A stretch of DNA of 49,594 nucleotides from Mesostigma viride (lineage: Eukaryota > Streptophyta > Mesostigmatophyceae > Mesostigmatales > Mesostigmataceae): NCBI GenBank assembly GCA_009746045.1, contig RPFO01002197.1:1-49594 (forward strand), in the 5' to 3' direction. Positions 35,823 through 46,104 of this stretch are shown here, piece after piece; the stretch's first letter is position 1, and every line of letters begins with the position of its first letter. The notes under the pieces were generated by a model. The model saw only the letters and a list, made by a program, of their open reading frames with translations. It made no database searches and had not been told where the DNA came from. Position numbers and translations under genes: made by a program.

Positions 35823-36398
35823 ATGGCTTCCCGAAACGCAGGGCCTTGCGAGAAAGCGCTGGCAATGCTTGGAAAAATCCTCGATGGTCTCGAGGACGGC
35901 CAGACAAAGATATCTGACCAGCTCGCACACCTGACGCACAAGGTCTCCCTTCTTTCCGGAAACGAAGGTGCTGTTGGAGGCACCGGACCTACCTGCGAGG
36001 TCTTCAAGATTCACGACGCCGGATATGACGATGTCGACCGCAAGACGCCAAAAATTTGCGTCGAGTGGGTCTACGAGAAGAATGCGGCAAAGCCGAGGAA
36101 GGTCGAGGACCGCTGCGAGTGGATTCGCCTCGACCAAGCCGACGGGTGCGTTAAGATGGTTGACGATTTCCTCAATGGCTTCTCCAAGTCCAAGCGCCAG
36201 CCAGGCATTTCCCCCATTGCGCTCTACAGGGCATGGGAGGAGGTAAAGAAGGGTTTCGAGGACGCAAAGACCGCCACTTCCAATGGCAGGAAGAGGAGCC
36301 GCGAGGAAGCGTCAAGCTCCCACGGCCATGTCTACAAGAGGAAGACCGGCTCGAACGTTGTGAAGAGCCAGACTGGAAACTCCAAGGACAAGGAGTAG
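35823..36398 (+). CDS. 191-aa PLV protein with C-terminal nuclear-signal-like region
   Basis: ATG 35823. N-terminal helical region (EKALAMLGKILDGLEDGQTK), a central block (DDVDRKTPKICVEWVYEKNA, WIRLDQADGCVKMVDDFLNG) and a basic C-terminus (GRKRSREE, YKRKTGS). The last gene of the right arm, transcribed toward the TIR. The frame is intact. No family recognised; it may be a DNA-binding or nuclear regulator, judged only from the basic tail. Confidence 0.5.
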   Translation: MASRNAGPCEKALAMLGKILDGLEDGQTKISDQLAHLTHKVSLLSGNEGAVGGTGPTCEVFKIHDAGYDDVDRKTPKICVEWVYEKNAAKPRKVEDRCEWIRLDQADGCVKMVDDFLNGFSKSKRQPGISPIALYRAWEEVKKGFEDAKTATSNGRKRSREEASSSHGHVYKRKTGSNVVKSQTGNSKDKE

Positions 36399-36668
36399 AG
36401 TGTCGTCTTGTTGACGACGGCAACGAGCTTGCCATTTCGCTCTTGTTGAGCTGATAACGAATGTGAACGTGATATAAATTTTAATGAATTCGTTTATGCA
36501 GTATAAAACGCGTCAATATATACTGAAAACAATTTTCATTTCGTCTCGAATTGCAGTTCTAACTGCAGGTTAAAAATCCAGAGTAAACCTCTTATGCATC
36601 GACACAGGTCGTGTGGGATTCTTGCATAGGTCGTCTGAGTTTCCAGATTAATAAACCCTAACACTCTG
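36399..36668. other. Non-coding spacer between last PLV gene and right TIR
   Basis: AT-rich. It contains a GTCGTC-TTGTT-GACGAC hairpin just after the stop (36399-36420), TATAAAACG near 36502, TATATACTG near 36517 and a GCAGTTCTAACTGC palindrome near 36554. No gene seen. Confidence 0.35.
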
Positions 36669-36716
36669 CACACCCCGCCGCGCGGCCCTCGCCGGCTCCC
36701 TCACCCTGCGAGGACA

Positions 36717-37310
36717 TGGCGAAAAATTGGGCGGTCTTTTCTTAAGAGTAAGTACGTGCAATTTTTCGCCACATCCAACAACCCACGCCACCTCAGCGCC
36801 GGCCAGTGGGGGAAGGTGGCGAAAAATTGGGCGTTCTTTTCTTAAGAGTAAGTACGTGCAATTTTTCGCCATCACTCTCACACCTTGACAAACACCTCCT
36901 ATACCCCGCGCCAAGGGGTGGCAGGGTGGCGAAAAATTGGGCGTTCTTTATATAAGAGTAAGTACGTGCAATTTTTCGCCATCACTCTCACACCTTGACA
37001 AACACCTCCTATACCCGCGCCAAGGGGTGGCAGGGTGGCGAAAAATTGGGCGTTCTTTATATAAGAGTAAGTACGTGCAATTTTTCGCCATCACTCTCAC
37101 ACCTTGACAAACACCTCCTATGACCCGCGCCAAGGGGTGACAGGGTGGCGAAAAATTGGGCGTTCTTTATATAAGAGTAAGTACGTGCAATTTTTCGCCA
37201 TCCTTGTCACACCTTGACAAACACCTCCTATGACCCGCGCCAAGGGGTGACAGGGTGGCGAAAAATTGGGCGTTCTTTATATAAGAGTAAGTACGTGCAA
37301 TTTTTCGCCA
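36717..37310. repeat. Six 55-nt hairpin units in right TIR
   Basis: Inverted counterpart of the left array, with the same arms, period and the same two variant inner units (CTTAAGAGTAAG orientation near 36740 and 36840). With both ends the element has twelve identical potential hairpins. Confidence 0.85.
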
Positions 37311-37419
37311 TCCTTGTCACACCCCCAACACACCATCACAACTGCCGGGGTGGTGACAGATGCCAGCCTAAATGTCACAACCTGGTGAGCAGTGGTGGCA
37401 CTTCTGTTTTTGCAAGTGG

Positions 37420-37448
37420 TTTAGGGTTTTAGGGTTTAGGGCTTAGGG
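37420..37448. repeat. Telomere-type repeats (TTTAGGG) in right TIR
   Basis: Mirror copy of the left array: TTTAGGG, TTTTAGGG, TTTAGGG, CTTAGGG. The G-rich strand runs 5' to 3' toward the right end, as in a real telomere. Confidence 0.8.
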
Positions 37449-37984
37449 TGAGACCCCATCCTAGGCCGCGGTCACTATAGGGTCACTATAGGGGTGGCAG
37501 ATGCCAGCATAAGGGTAGTGCACTTCTCCTAGTCGCGATGACGGAATGATGACGGAATGATGATGGAAGCTACTTAATTAATTAATTAAACACGTGCTCC
37601 CGTTGGGGAGTCACGGAGCACCGAAGTGCTTTTAATCCCTGTGTATGCACAACAGGAGAAAGGGCAGAGACCCCAGTCTCCTTCATGCCAAAGGCATGCC
37701 ACAGCTGCATGCGGGCTTGCTAGCTAAACGGACACGCTAACGATCCGGCAGTCTGTGGGTGCAATAAGACCCATGTGAGCATATCATAGCAAGGAGCGTG
37801 GGCAAGTAATCTGATCGAAGCCATGACGTAGCATGGCTGTACAAGGACTAAGCTAAGGCTATGGCTGGTTGTGTACCGTGCGTGAGAGGTGCACGTGACT
37901 AGGTATGGTGGCACAGCTAGGCATGCAAACATTCTAAGCATGGCTGCCATGGCGGCAGTGACTACCAATGAAGTCAAGCTAGGG

Positions 37985-39042
37985 CTATTCTAGCTCTAGC
38001 CCGCTGGGGGCGTCCACATGCATCTTGTGGTTGATCATCAGGTCCCCGCCCCTCCAGTACACCTTGGGCTTCTGGAGGTCCTGCAAGTTGTGGCGGAGGT
38101 ATTCAGGCCACAGCCGGTCACGTCGCTGCTGCTGCTGCTGAGCGGGGGTCAGGTCGTCGTCCAGCGTCCAGGTGAGGTCGTGCAACCGCTTGCGACGAGA
38201 GAGGAACCAGTGCTTGTCCTCACGGGAGGGGAAGGTGAGCAGGACTGGTGGGGGAGCCGCCTTGTCCCGTGAGTGGGGAAGGCGGTGGCACCCACACAGT
38301 TCTACCTCACCAGTACTTACCAGGCCCATGAGGGTAAGGAGCTGGTCGGACTTACGGCTCGTCGGCAAGGGAGGTTGAAGTCTCACCTGGCTTCTCGGGG
38401 GAAGCGACGTAGCACCACCCGGCAGTCGCGGCGGACGCGGTCGGTGGCCTCCCGTTTTTGAGCCTGGCGAAGGTCTTCAAGCTCCTGGAGCTTCGTAGCG
38501 ATGGCGTCGGTGGTGGAGGCGGTCGCCGTCCGCAGCAGGTCCGCATAGGAGAGGGGCGGGAGGTCACCAGCATCCAGCCGGGGTGGCTGGGATGCGATGG
38601 TGGCCGTCTGCTCCGCTATCTTTGGGACCTGTGAGGCCAGGGCCTCGGTGTGGGCGGTGATGGCTTCAAGCTTCTTCATGAGCGCGCCGCACTTGCCCTC
38701 CACCTAGCTGGTTAAGGCGAGAGACAAGCCGGCAGCGTGCGTTTCCGATGCCTGCGCCGCGGTGTGCAGCGTCGTGAACTGGGGCTGGAGCTTGTGGACG
38801 ACCTTGGTTTCCACATTGGAGACCCGGGCCTCCACCGTGTTGAGCGTCGTGTTCAGCGAGGTCAGCTTCTCGGCCAACGGCCAGGTCACGTGCTCCTCCA
38901 GCACTGCTCGGATGTCAGTCCTTGCAGAGGGAGGAAGCCGATGTGGCTGTCGGCCGCGCAGGCTGGGCTGGGGTGCGGATCTTGGCGGCGAGTGCTGTGA
39001 GATGGCTGCGTGGAGGTGGTGGAGGAAGGTGGGTTCGGTCAA
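37985..39042 (-). pseudogene. LINE ORF1-like gene, broken
   Basis: From ATG 39042 a first part (PSLRGRQPHRLPPSARTDI, then coiled coil LTSLNTTLNTVEARVSNVE) ends at a TAG near 38704. The next frame continues coiled-coil sequence and DLPPLSYADLLRTATASTTD. After another break near 38,390 come SREDKHWFLSRRKRLHDL, LDDDLTPAQQQQQRRDRLWP and YWRGGDL to 37985. Coiled coil followed by this C-terminal RNA-binding block is the layout of L1-type ORF1 proteins. It is a homologue, not a continuation, of the remnant at 17830-18660. Confidence 0.55.
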
Positions 39043-40280
39043 GGGGATGGGTTGCCAGAGTTCCGCGGAAGAGCGCTGAAGGAGGGAAAAGAGGGCGGCA
39101 AGCTGAAGGGGCGGTCGCGTCCAGCCGGCAGCCAGGTCAGGTTGGCGGGGCTGAAACTGGCTGTCATTCTGGCTGCGGAAGCATTTGTGGCGTTGGAGGC
39201 GTTGGCACAGCTAGGTCAAGAACCGCGGGGAGGCATGCGACCCGAAAATCAGGAGCTCCAGTATCCGGATGGGTGGCCTGTCGAAATAGCCGGGTCTGTT
39301 GACGTCGAAGGTGGAAAATAACTCGTCAACGTCAAAGTCGAACTCAGACCAGCTAGGTTCGCCTGGGCGGCTGCGTTTGGGCTCATGCGCGAGGCTGAAG
39401 GCGAGGCAGGAAGCCCGGGAGGCTTCGAGGCGACCACCTAGTGCGCGACTAGTGTCACCGCTGCCTGCCGGACCTGAGTGAGGGCGAAGCTGCAGCCGGA
39501 CCTGCAGGCGTATATTCTGATTTGGCACGCCGCAAAGGTTAAAACCATTTGCGTTCAGTGCCGGTCCGCGGAAAACGCGATCTGCAAATGAATCCAGGCC
39601 GGAATCGAACTGGGGACCTCTCGCACCAATTTTGCTGACTATAGGACGGACGTCTCCGGATCCTAAGGCATCGCCAACTGACACCTACAGTCATCCGCAA
39701 AAGTTCTCCTTTCCGGGGAGTGATGCAAGCCTGTCGGATTTGGTTCTAGATAAATCATTCGAGATCTGTGTGTGTAGGAGTACTACACACGTGTCCACTC
39801 GAGACTTGTTCAGTCTCGGAACGTGAGACGGGCTGAACACGGAGCTGCAGGCGTATTTTCATTGCCGAGCGCAGCCGCCAGGCTGCGTTGCGTTGAGGAG
39901 CGTTTGCTCGTCATATATTGCGTAATAGCGTCGGAACGTTATATCAGCATGTGCATCGTAGAAAGACGAAGCGATTGTGATATTCACGACTAAATTCGCT
40001 GCTCAAACGTGAAAGTTATGAGCTTTGCCGTCAGCCATGGCTACCTCGTGGCATCCGCGCAACAGTTATGTACTTGGATGATGACTCCCTCATTGAGAAA
40101 GTGGTACACGACCGCAATGACCCGTGGGGAAGCGCCCGCGTTTGCAAACACGCGGGAAGTGCTCACGCCAGATAGGTCCCCTAGGGTAGAGAGCTTAGAC
40201 TAGAGTTGACTTGATGTTGTAGATAGATAAGACCGCGGTAGGCCATTGTGTGTACGTCCCCATCCATCCATCGGGGTTAA
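39043..40280. other. Mostly unassigned LINE 5' region; tRNA-like B-box near 39,605
   Basis: No convincing gene. On the minus strand, GTTCGATTCCGG at about 39598-39609, with a GGTCCCCA in front, resembles a polymerase III B-box. A TGGCGATGCCTTAGG about 70 bp upstream could be an A-box. This suggests a SINE-like or degenerate tRNA sequence, weakly supported. Confidence 0.25.
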
Positions 40281-40320
40281 TGCTCCGTGACTCCCCAACG
40301 GGAGCACGAGTCTAATTAAT

Positions 40321-40960
40321 TAATGAGCATCATAGGCCGGACACCTCACGGATGGGTTTCCGTCGTGGACTCGTGGTCGTAACACTGTCATGGCTCATGA
40401 CAGTGTTTGTCGCGCGCCGGTTGATGGAGGAGGTGCGTCGCCTTCCCCCTGACAGTTTGCCGCTGGTCTTCATTTTTGTTGACTATATCAAGGCCTTTGA
40501 TCGACACGGTTCTCTAGGAGGCTCTTTGGGCCATCCTAGCTCTGGATCGGGTACCACCTGCCTTCACCACGGGGTGTGGCAAGGTTGTGTCCTGTCCGCA
40601 TACCTGTTCATTATTGTCGTGGATCACGTCATGCGCCGGGCACGTGCGCGCTTTACTGCTCTTAAGGGGTTCGAGCCAGGCTTGGACATCCTTACCGTGA
40701 AAGAGCACGGCGGGGTTAGACCTGGTTACCGCCTTGCCGACCTGATTTATGCGGATGACACCACCCTCATCGAGCTAGAGCCCCGAGCACATTCAGACCT
40801 GGCTGGACTGTCTGGGCCTGGAGGCGCGGGCGGTGGGGTTGGAGATTAGTGTCAAAACTGAGGCGATGGTGATTGGGGCCTCCAGTACACCACCGCTGCC
40901 GCGCCTGCTCGACGGGACGGAGGTCCCGTTCCGCGACCGCTTCAAGCTGTTGGGGAGTTA
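40321..40960 (+). pseudogene. LINE reverse transcriptase, 5'-truncated, interrupted at 40,960
   Basis: The reading RRLPPDSLPLVFIFVDYIKAFDR holds motif A of LINE-type reverse transcriptase (VDYIKAFD). GVWQGCVLSAYLFIIVVDHV is motif B. LADLIYADDTTLIEL is motif C (YADD). After a frameshift near 40,840 the sequence continues EISVKTEAMVIG and FRDRFKLLGSYLDERGS. The gene resumes at 49129 beyond the 8.2 kb retroelement. The start is missing. Confidence 0.7.
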
Positions 40961-41603
40961 TTTAGATGAACGCGGATCAGTGAGTTTCTGGTCTTCCCAA
41001 GATGTGATGAATGGAGCCATGGTTTCAACCAGCGGCTTTTAACCTTTACCACAGTTGCCTCACTACCCTGTGGTCACTAGCCTGAGGCGGCAGCACCCAC
41101 GGACGGTGTTGGGAAAAGACGCTTGGCCACTGCTGTGTCCGAGCCTTTCTAGGTCTCACCATTGCTGCCAGGCCTTGCACGCCTTGGCAGGTCCGCCACT
41201 GTCAATTTCCTTGGTTGCATCAATCCAGGACGTCTGTCCTTCCATGAATGACAGTAACGCTCTGGATTTATCCGTCATGACAAGTACCCGTCCATCCCAG
41301 GCCTGCAGGACTGCCAGTCCTGAAGTCCTGTGACATTCTTGGTACCATCAACCAATATTGACCACAGTACCTCCTAGTGACAGTCGGTCCTGTGACACGT
41401 AACGTGTGATGGTTCACCCAACACTGCCACGTGCCCTGTCCCTCACGTGTCCTTAGTCCTGGTACTGCTGTAGCGTCCGGCGGCATTACTTCGGGACTTG
41501 ATAACTCTCAAGTTCCTTGTCCAAATGAGGCGTTTAGCACGGCGTTGGAAAGGCCACTTCAGGTATGATATGCTTAGCATATTGCATCACCAATATGCTA
41601 ACT
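40960..41603. repeat. Left copy of 644-bp direct repeat (LTR-like)
   Basis: Matches 48486-49128 with one visible indel (CAGGTATG versus CAGTATG). It starts at ATTTAGATGAACGCGG, which is coding sequence of the LINE, and ends at CAATATGCTAACT with a 9-bp-stem hairpin (AGCATATTG/CAATATGCT). It lacks the usual TG...CA ends. Confidence 0.75.
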
Positions 41604-42566
41604 CCAACCCTTTCTTGTTTTGGAGCTGCAAGCTTCACACCATGACCAACCCATTCCTTGCTGCCTTGTGAAATGGACAACTGGTTACCCTGGACTTATA
41701 ATAAGCCTCATGAGCACCCCTTTTGCCACCTTAATGGTATCCTTCTTAGGGATCTATGGTTCAACCCTGCCATCTGATCATTAACTTGACCTGCAGGTCA
41801 TCCCCAACCCTTTCTTTTGCAACTGTACCTTGGCTTGGGCTTAAAGGAGGATATTGAATATTCCTTAGGCAACATATCCTGGATATCTGAATGAGAGGCC
41901 CTGACTACAGGAAACGTATTACAGTGAGTTCCTGGTCTTCCCAGTTATCACTGGCGCCCGTTTCATGGCGCCCGCCCCGAGCGTTCCAGGCATCATCCAT
42001 CCAAATGTTCACCAATGGAAACCACTTCAACACCACTGTGCCACTGCTTGATGGGGAGCCCATGTCATCACTGGGTGTTAAAGCCCAGGAGTCATACATA
42101 CCAGGCTGTGGCTCAACTAGGGAATCGAACCCTACCCCAGAACCCCAGGTTAAACTTAACCTGGTCACATGACAGACAACAAGAGAGATTGGCATACAAC
42201 ATGATTATGGTTTATTATAGAATATCCACCAAAACCAATGTTGAGTGTTCCCAGTGGACCAGCCTGCACCAGCAAGGCCCAACTGTCAGGTTACAACACC
42301 ATAATATCCAAGGTTGTCACTTATTCACAGCTAAAGAAAACTAAACAAGAGAGATATATACAAACAACCTGGAAGAACTCTCAACATGGCCTGCCCTGTC
42401 ATGGCCTAACTGCCCGAGGCCAAAGGCATCCCACTGTGCTAATCCTTTACAGGAAGAGCTTGCTCCTGTTGAGCCTTCTACCTGCTTGGTGACAGGTAGG
42501 CTACCTGTTGCCCTCCCCCCTGGGGACAACAGCACTGGTCAGCCACCAACTGGCAAAGGCTGGACT
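41604..42566. other. 3' non-coding region of the retroelement
   Basis: No gene seen. CAGTGAGTTCCTGGTCTTCCC at 41921-41941 echoes the start of the 644-bp repeat. On the minus strand, GGGTTCGATTCCC near 42120-42132 resembles a tRNA B-box, so a tRNA-derived sequence may be embedded. Confidence 0.3.
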
Positions 42567-45500
42567 TCAAGTCCCACCAGAAAAGGGGTCCATGAGCCCT
42601 TTGAGCACAGGGTATTGTAGCTCAGCCTTGCTCTCCAGCTTGGTGAGGGCGTCTGCTGGGTTGTCAACACCAGGCACATGTTCAAGATGAGCAAGGTAAG
42701 ACATCTCCTTCAGCAACAAATAATCCAGATCCCTGCTCCTGGCGAGCTGTCTGTGCACAAACTGCACCATGCCCATGCTGTCTGTCTTGACCAGTGTGTG
42801 CAGCTGCAAGCTACAGGAAGCTACCTGACAGAGCTGGTAGAATAACTCCCTGAGGTAAAGAGCAGTGTGTAGCCCCTCACATATTGCCCTGCACTCAGCA
42901 ATGTCACTGCTGGGCGTCACCCTGTTCTGTAACCTACTGTACCAGCTGACCAGAGAAGTGTGCTCCTGTTGTAGTGTAATGAGTGCTGCTGCCCTACCCC
43001 TGACATCCGTCACCTTCCTGCTGTCCATGGAACTGTCCACAAAAAGCACCATGTTGAGTGGTTTGTACAAGTCCACAGCTGCCAGTATGAGTGGAGGTGA
43101 GCTCCTGACAGACTCAACCACCTGCTCTGCCCCTACCTCAACCAGCTGAGCATCTGTGAGCCTACTCAGCACCAACAAATCTGGGGCACAAATGCTAGCT
43201 AGCCAAGCCAACATTCCCCTGATTGTGGCACACCTGGCCTGGGTAATGGGCTGCTGGAGGGCATCAATGATCTGCTGAGGATAGTTGTTGCCACCCTCCA
43301 TCTTGATAAACCAAGTACCTGCCCTCTTGATCAGCGTGGCCTGCATTCCACAAAACACCATGGGCTCATCCTGCTTCATGTGCTGGACCTTTCCTAACTC
43401 AAACCTCTTCTGGATCTTGGACAGTACTGAATCCACCCACTCAGGAGGCCCTAAAAGGTGCAGGTCATCTCCATGCAGAGATGCAAACACAGGCAACCCT
43501 TCATGAGTACTCTGGAACAAGCAAGGATCAACTGGAGACACAGTAAAGCCACAGTGAGTTTTCAGAAACTTTTCCAGGCTCTTTCTCCAGATGATAGGGC
43601 TGGACCTGAGACCCTCCAAACCCTTGAGTATTCTGAGATATTTTGACTTGATCTCTGCTCTCCACACCTTGGGCACTGTTACAAAGAAGGGAGGGATATC
43701 ACGCCACGTCTCCTTGGCCTGCTCCACATCACCTTAAGAAAAGCCCTCTTGAAATCAATCAGCACAGAGCTGTACGCAATGCCCTTGACCAGGAAAGACA
43801 GATATATACACAGAACAATCCTCCAGGTATCATGCAGCATCCCAGGCGTATACAACTCCTCATCTGTCAGCTCCCCCGTGCCATGGTACTCAGTCACAAC
43901 TGGCCTCACATGTGGCACCTGCACACCGTCTATCTCCTTCAGCTTGAGCACAAACAAGAGCCTTAGCAACTGATGCTCCCTGGGCAACTCATCCACAGGC
44001 TCAGCACAGTTAGACACTATCCAGTCATGCCCACTGGAGACAAACCCTAGAATCCATGCCTTAGCCATCTTGGGGCTTTGCATCAACTCTACCAACTGGT
44101 GCCAGGAAATAGGACTGTGACCAGCAATCTGGTACTTGTGCACCCCCAAGTCCCGTGGATCTAGGGTGGTTGGGATGATCAACAAGTCCTCAGCAATGGG
44201 CTCCTTGCCTTCAGGCCCCACACTCTGCTGCCCCTTCACAGCCTTGACTGCCACAGCTAGACCCTTGGAGTAGTGATATCTCTGGAGGGGCAAACTGCCA
44301 TGACCTTCTAGTGCAAGCTCATCTGCTGACAGAGTCACTCCTGGCATGCACAAGAAATTCTGGCCCAAAATGGCAGGCCCCTGGTACCCTTCCACCACAC
44401 AGAACGCAGTGGGGACACCCAGGATAGGCACAGTCACTTCCCCTAGGATCTTCATTGTTACAGTGCCCGTAAAGTCACTCACTGCCCTGCAGCCAGCCTT
44501 ATTCACCTTCAGGCCCTGAGCATCCTCCACCCTGATGATAGACACCTCTGAGTTAGTATCCACTTCTAGGGTAGCAGCCCAGCAAGAACCCCATTCAGTC
44601 AACTTAGATACCTTGGGATCCTTGTGCTTGTTGAACATGAGCGACCGGACAATGTCTGCCATGAGTGGCCTCTTGGACCCTGGTGCAGGCCCAGCCCCCG
44701 TTGGCTCCACCACAGGTGATGCAGTTGCCTCCTGCACCTCATCATCATCAGAGGGATAGCCACCTCCCACGTCAGTGACAGGCACATCAACTACCTGGTC
44801 CTTAACCTGGCCCTCCAGCCAACACTGGGGTCCAGGCCCGTCTGCAGGCCAGATTGCATGTGGCTTGCGTTCCTTGACGTTGGCCCAGCTCAACCTGTAA
44901 ACATGCCTGGGATTACTCTCCAAGGCCACAAGGCAGGAACGATTGGCATCTTCCACACAGGTCACCACCCCGTTCTGCCACTTGCCCCTCTTGCCCTGCA
45001 TTGATGGCTCCTTCCACATTCTGACCTTCAGCCCCACCTGAGGCCTCAGCACATTCCAGCCCCTATCCTTGCGTCTCAACTGAGCAAACACCCTGTCTGC
45101 TTTCCTCAAGCATGCCTGGACCACTTCCTGGGCTAGCATCCAAACTGCAGTGCTACAGGATTGACAGCCACCCCGTCATAATAGTAGTTTATTCTGAGGT
45201 TCAACTGTTCTTCCACCTGCCTGGTCCACACTGCCCTCTCCAAAGCAGATGCTACCAGTGGCACCTTAGGTTCTGCCAGCACTACGGTCTTGACCTCCCT
45301 GATGGATCTCTCCACAGCACCTTGCTGTCCATGGCTCTCCCTGGGCGTGACCAGCAGCTTGCATGGCAGTTGCTCCTGCTGTGACAGTAGGCACTCAAAC
45401 TGAATATCAGCCTGTACTGTCTTGTACACCCCAAAGCCTGGTAAGAGAGTCTGCAAGCCCAGCAGCAGGGTATTCCCCTTCATATCTGGCAGAATCTGGA

Positions 45501-46104
45501 GCAGCCTGTACCTGCTAAATCTGTCCACTGCCACCAAAATGTATAAGCCCCTGATATGCTGGACGTCTACCTGGATGTCCCCCTTCTCCCTGGCAGGCTC
45601 CCTAGCATGGGACCTTGGCTTCTTGGCAGCATTCTCCTTACAAGCACATTGCTCAGCTGCAGCCCTGCATGCTTCCCTCAGTGGCTCATCTCCAATCTTC
45701 CAACCAAACATCTCAGCCATGGCTGTGTGACCAAAGATATTGTGCAGCCTGCGTCCAGCATCCGTGTAGCTCAGTTGCCTAGCCAGATTACGCACCTGGG
45801 AAGACGCCTGGACGGGCCCTGCGTGTGAGGACGCAACATCCACCTTCTGCATCTTGGATCCAGAGGACCCAGCAGACCCTCCCAGCAGAGCATCTAGGCT
45901 CCCAGAGCCAACCCTGTCTGGGGACCCTCCACCTGTTGACAGTTGAGGGGATTGTTGTGCTGCAGCATGCATGCAATCTTGTGGAATGAGAACATCAGTA
46001 CACCCCTGGTGCTGATCAGAGGTGGCACCCTGCCCAGATTTATTTACATGTGAAGCTGTGTCCCCACAGGGTGTCTCACTATGTACACGGGACTGCTTCA
46101 CTAG
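42567..46104 (-). pseudogene. pol: integrase - protease - reverse transcriptase - RNase H, with frameshifts
   Basis: Read on the minus strand after the gag UGA (46107-46105). The integrase is at about 45720-45130: GDIQVDVQHIRGLYILVAVD, VQADIQFE and GQQGAVERSIREV give D, D, E. A basic segment follows. The protease is at about 44580-44350, with VDTNSEVSII and ILGQNFL. The reverse transcriptase spans about 43800-43300: DFKRAFL, SSPIIWRKSLEKFL, VDPCLF and HGDD in place of the usual YVDD. RNase H is at about 43060-42650 (LFVDSSMDSRK ... HVPGVDNPADALTK). Breaks occur near 45,140 and 43,730. RT style is Copia-like, but Copia has PR before INT. Confidence 0.7.

Larger units (their letters stand above)
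18672..37589. mobile_element. Integrated polinton-like virus (about 18.9 kb) with terminal inverted repeats
   Basis: Two near-identical inverted repeats of about 0.92 kb bound a unit with the PLV gene set. It includes double-jelly-roll-type major capsid protein, minor capsid protein, FtsK/HerA-type packaging ATPase, tyrosine recombinase, primase-helicase, and fibre/adhesin genes. Left-arm genes run leftward and right-arm genes rightward from 26.4 kb. No protein-primed DNA polymerase B and no retroviral-type integrase are visible, which separates it from classic Polinton/Maverick elements. Both ends have TTAATTAA repeats, which hides any target-site duplication. Most genes are intact apart from single-base shifts, so the insertion looks fairly recent. 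Confidence 0.85.
36669..37589 (-). repeat. Right terminal inverted repeat of the PLV
   Basis: Inverted copy of 18672-19593. The inner border is CACACCCCGCC at 36669 and the outer border is the TTAATTAA run ending at 37589. Small differences from the left copy are seen (for example ATACCCGCGCC near 37013 versus GGGGTATAGG on the left). High identity argues for recent integration or ongoing homogenisation. Confidence 0.85.
37590..40320. mobile_element. 2.7 kb interval bounded by inverted 26-mers, carrying a broken LINE ORF1
   Basis: The 26-mer beginning TGCTCCCGTTGGGGAG occurs at 37595-37620 and inverted at 40281-40306. TTAATTAA repeats lie outside both (37581-37589 and 40312-40320). Inside are a minus-strand LINE ORF1 remnant and unassigned sequence. 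The ends could be hairpin-forming LINE 3' ends in inverted orientation, or TIRs of a nonautonomous element. I cannot decide which. Confidence 0.45.

Noticed and set aside
39590-39690. Functional tRNA gene on the minus strand
   Set aside because: A B-box-like block is present but I cannot fold an acceptor stem or a sound anticodon arm.
41055-41333. 92-aa open frame repeated at 48581-48859
   Set aside because: Lies wholly inside the 644-bp direct repeats and has no protein-like motifs; identity follows from repeat identity.
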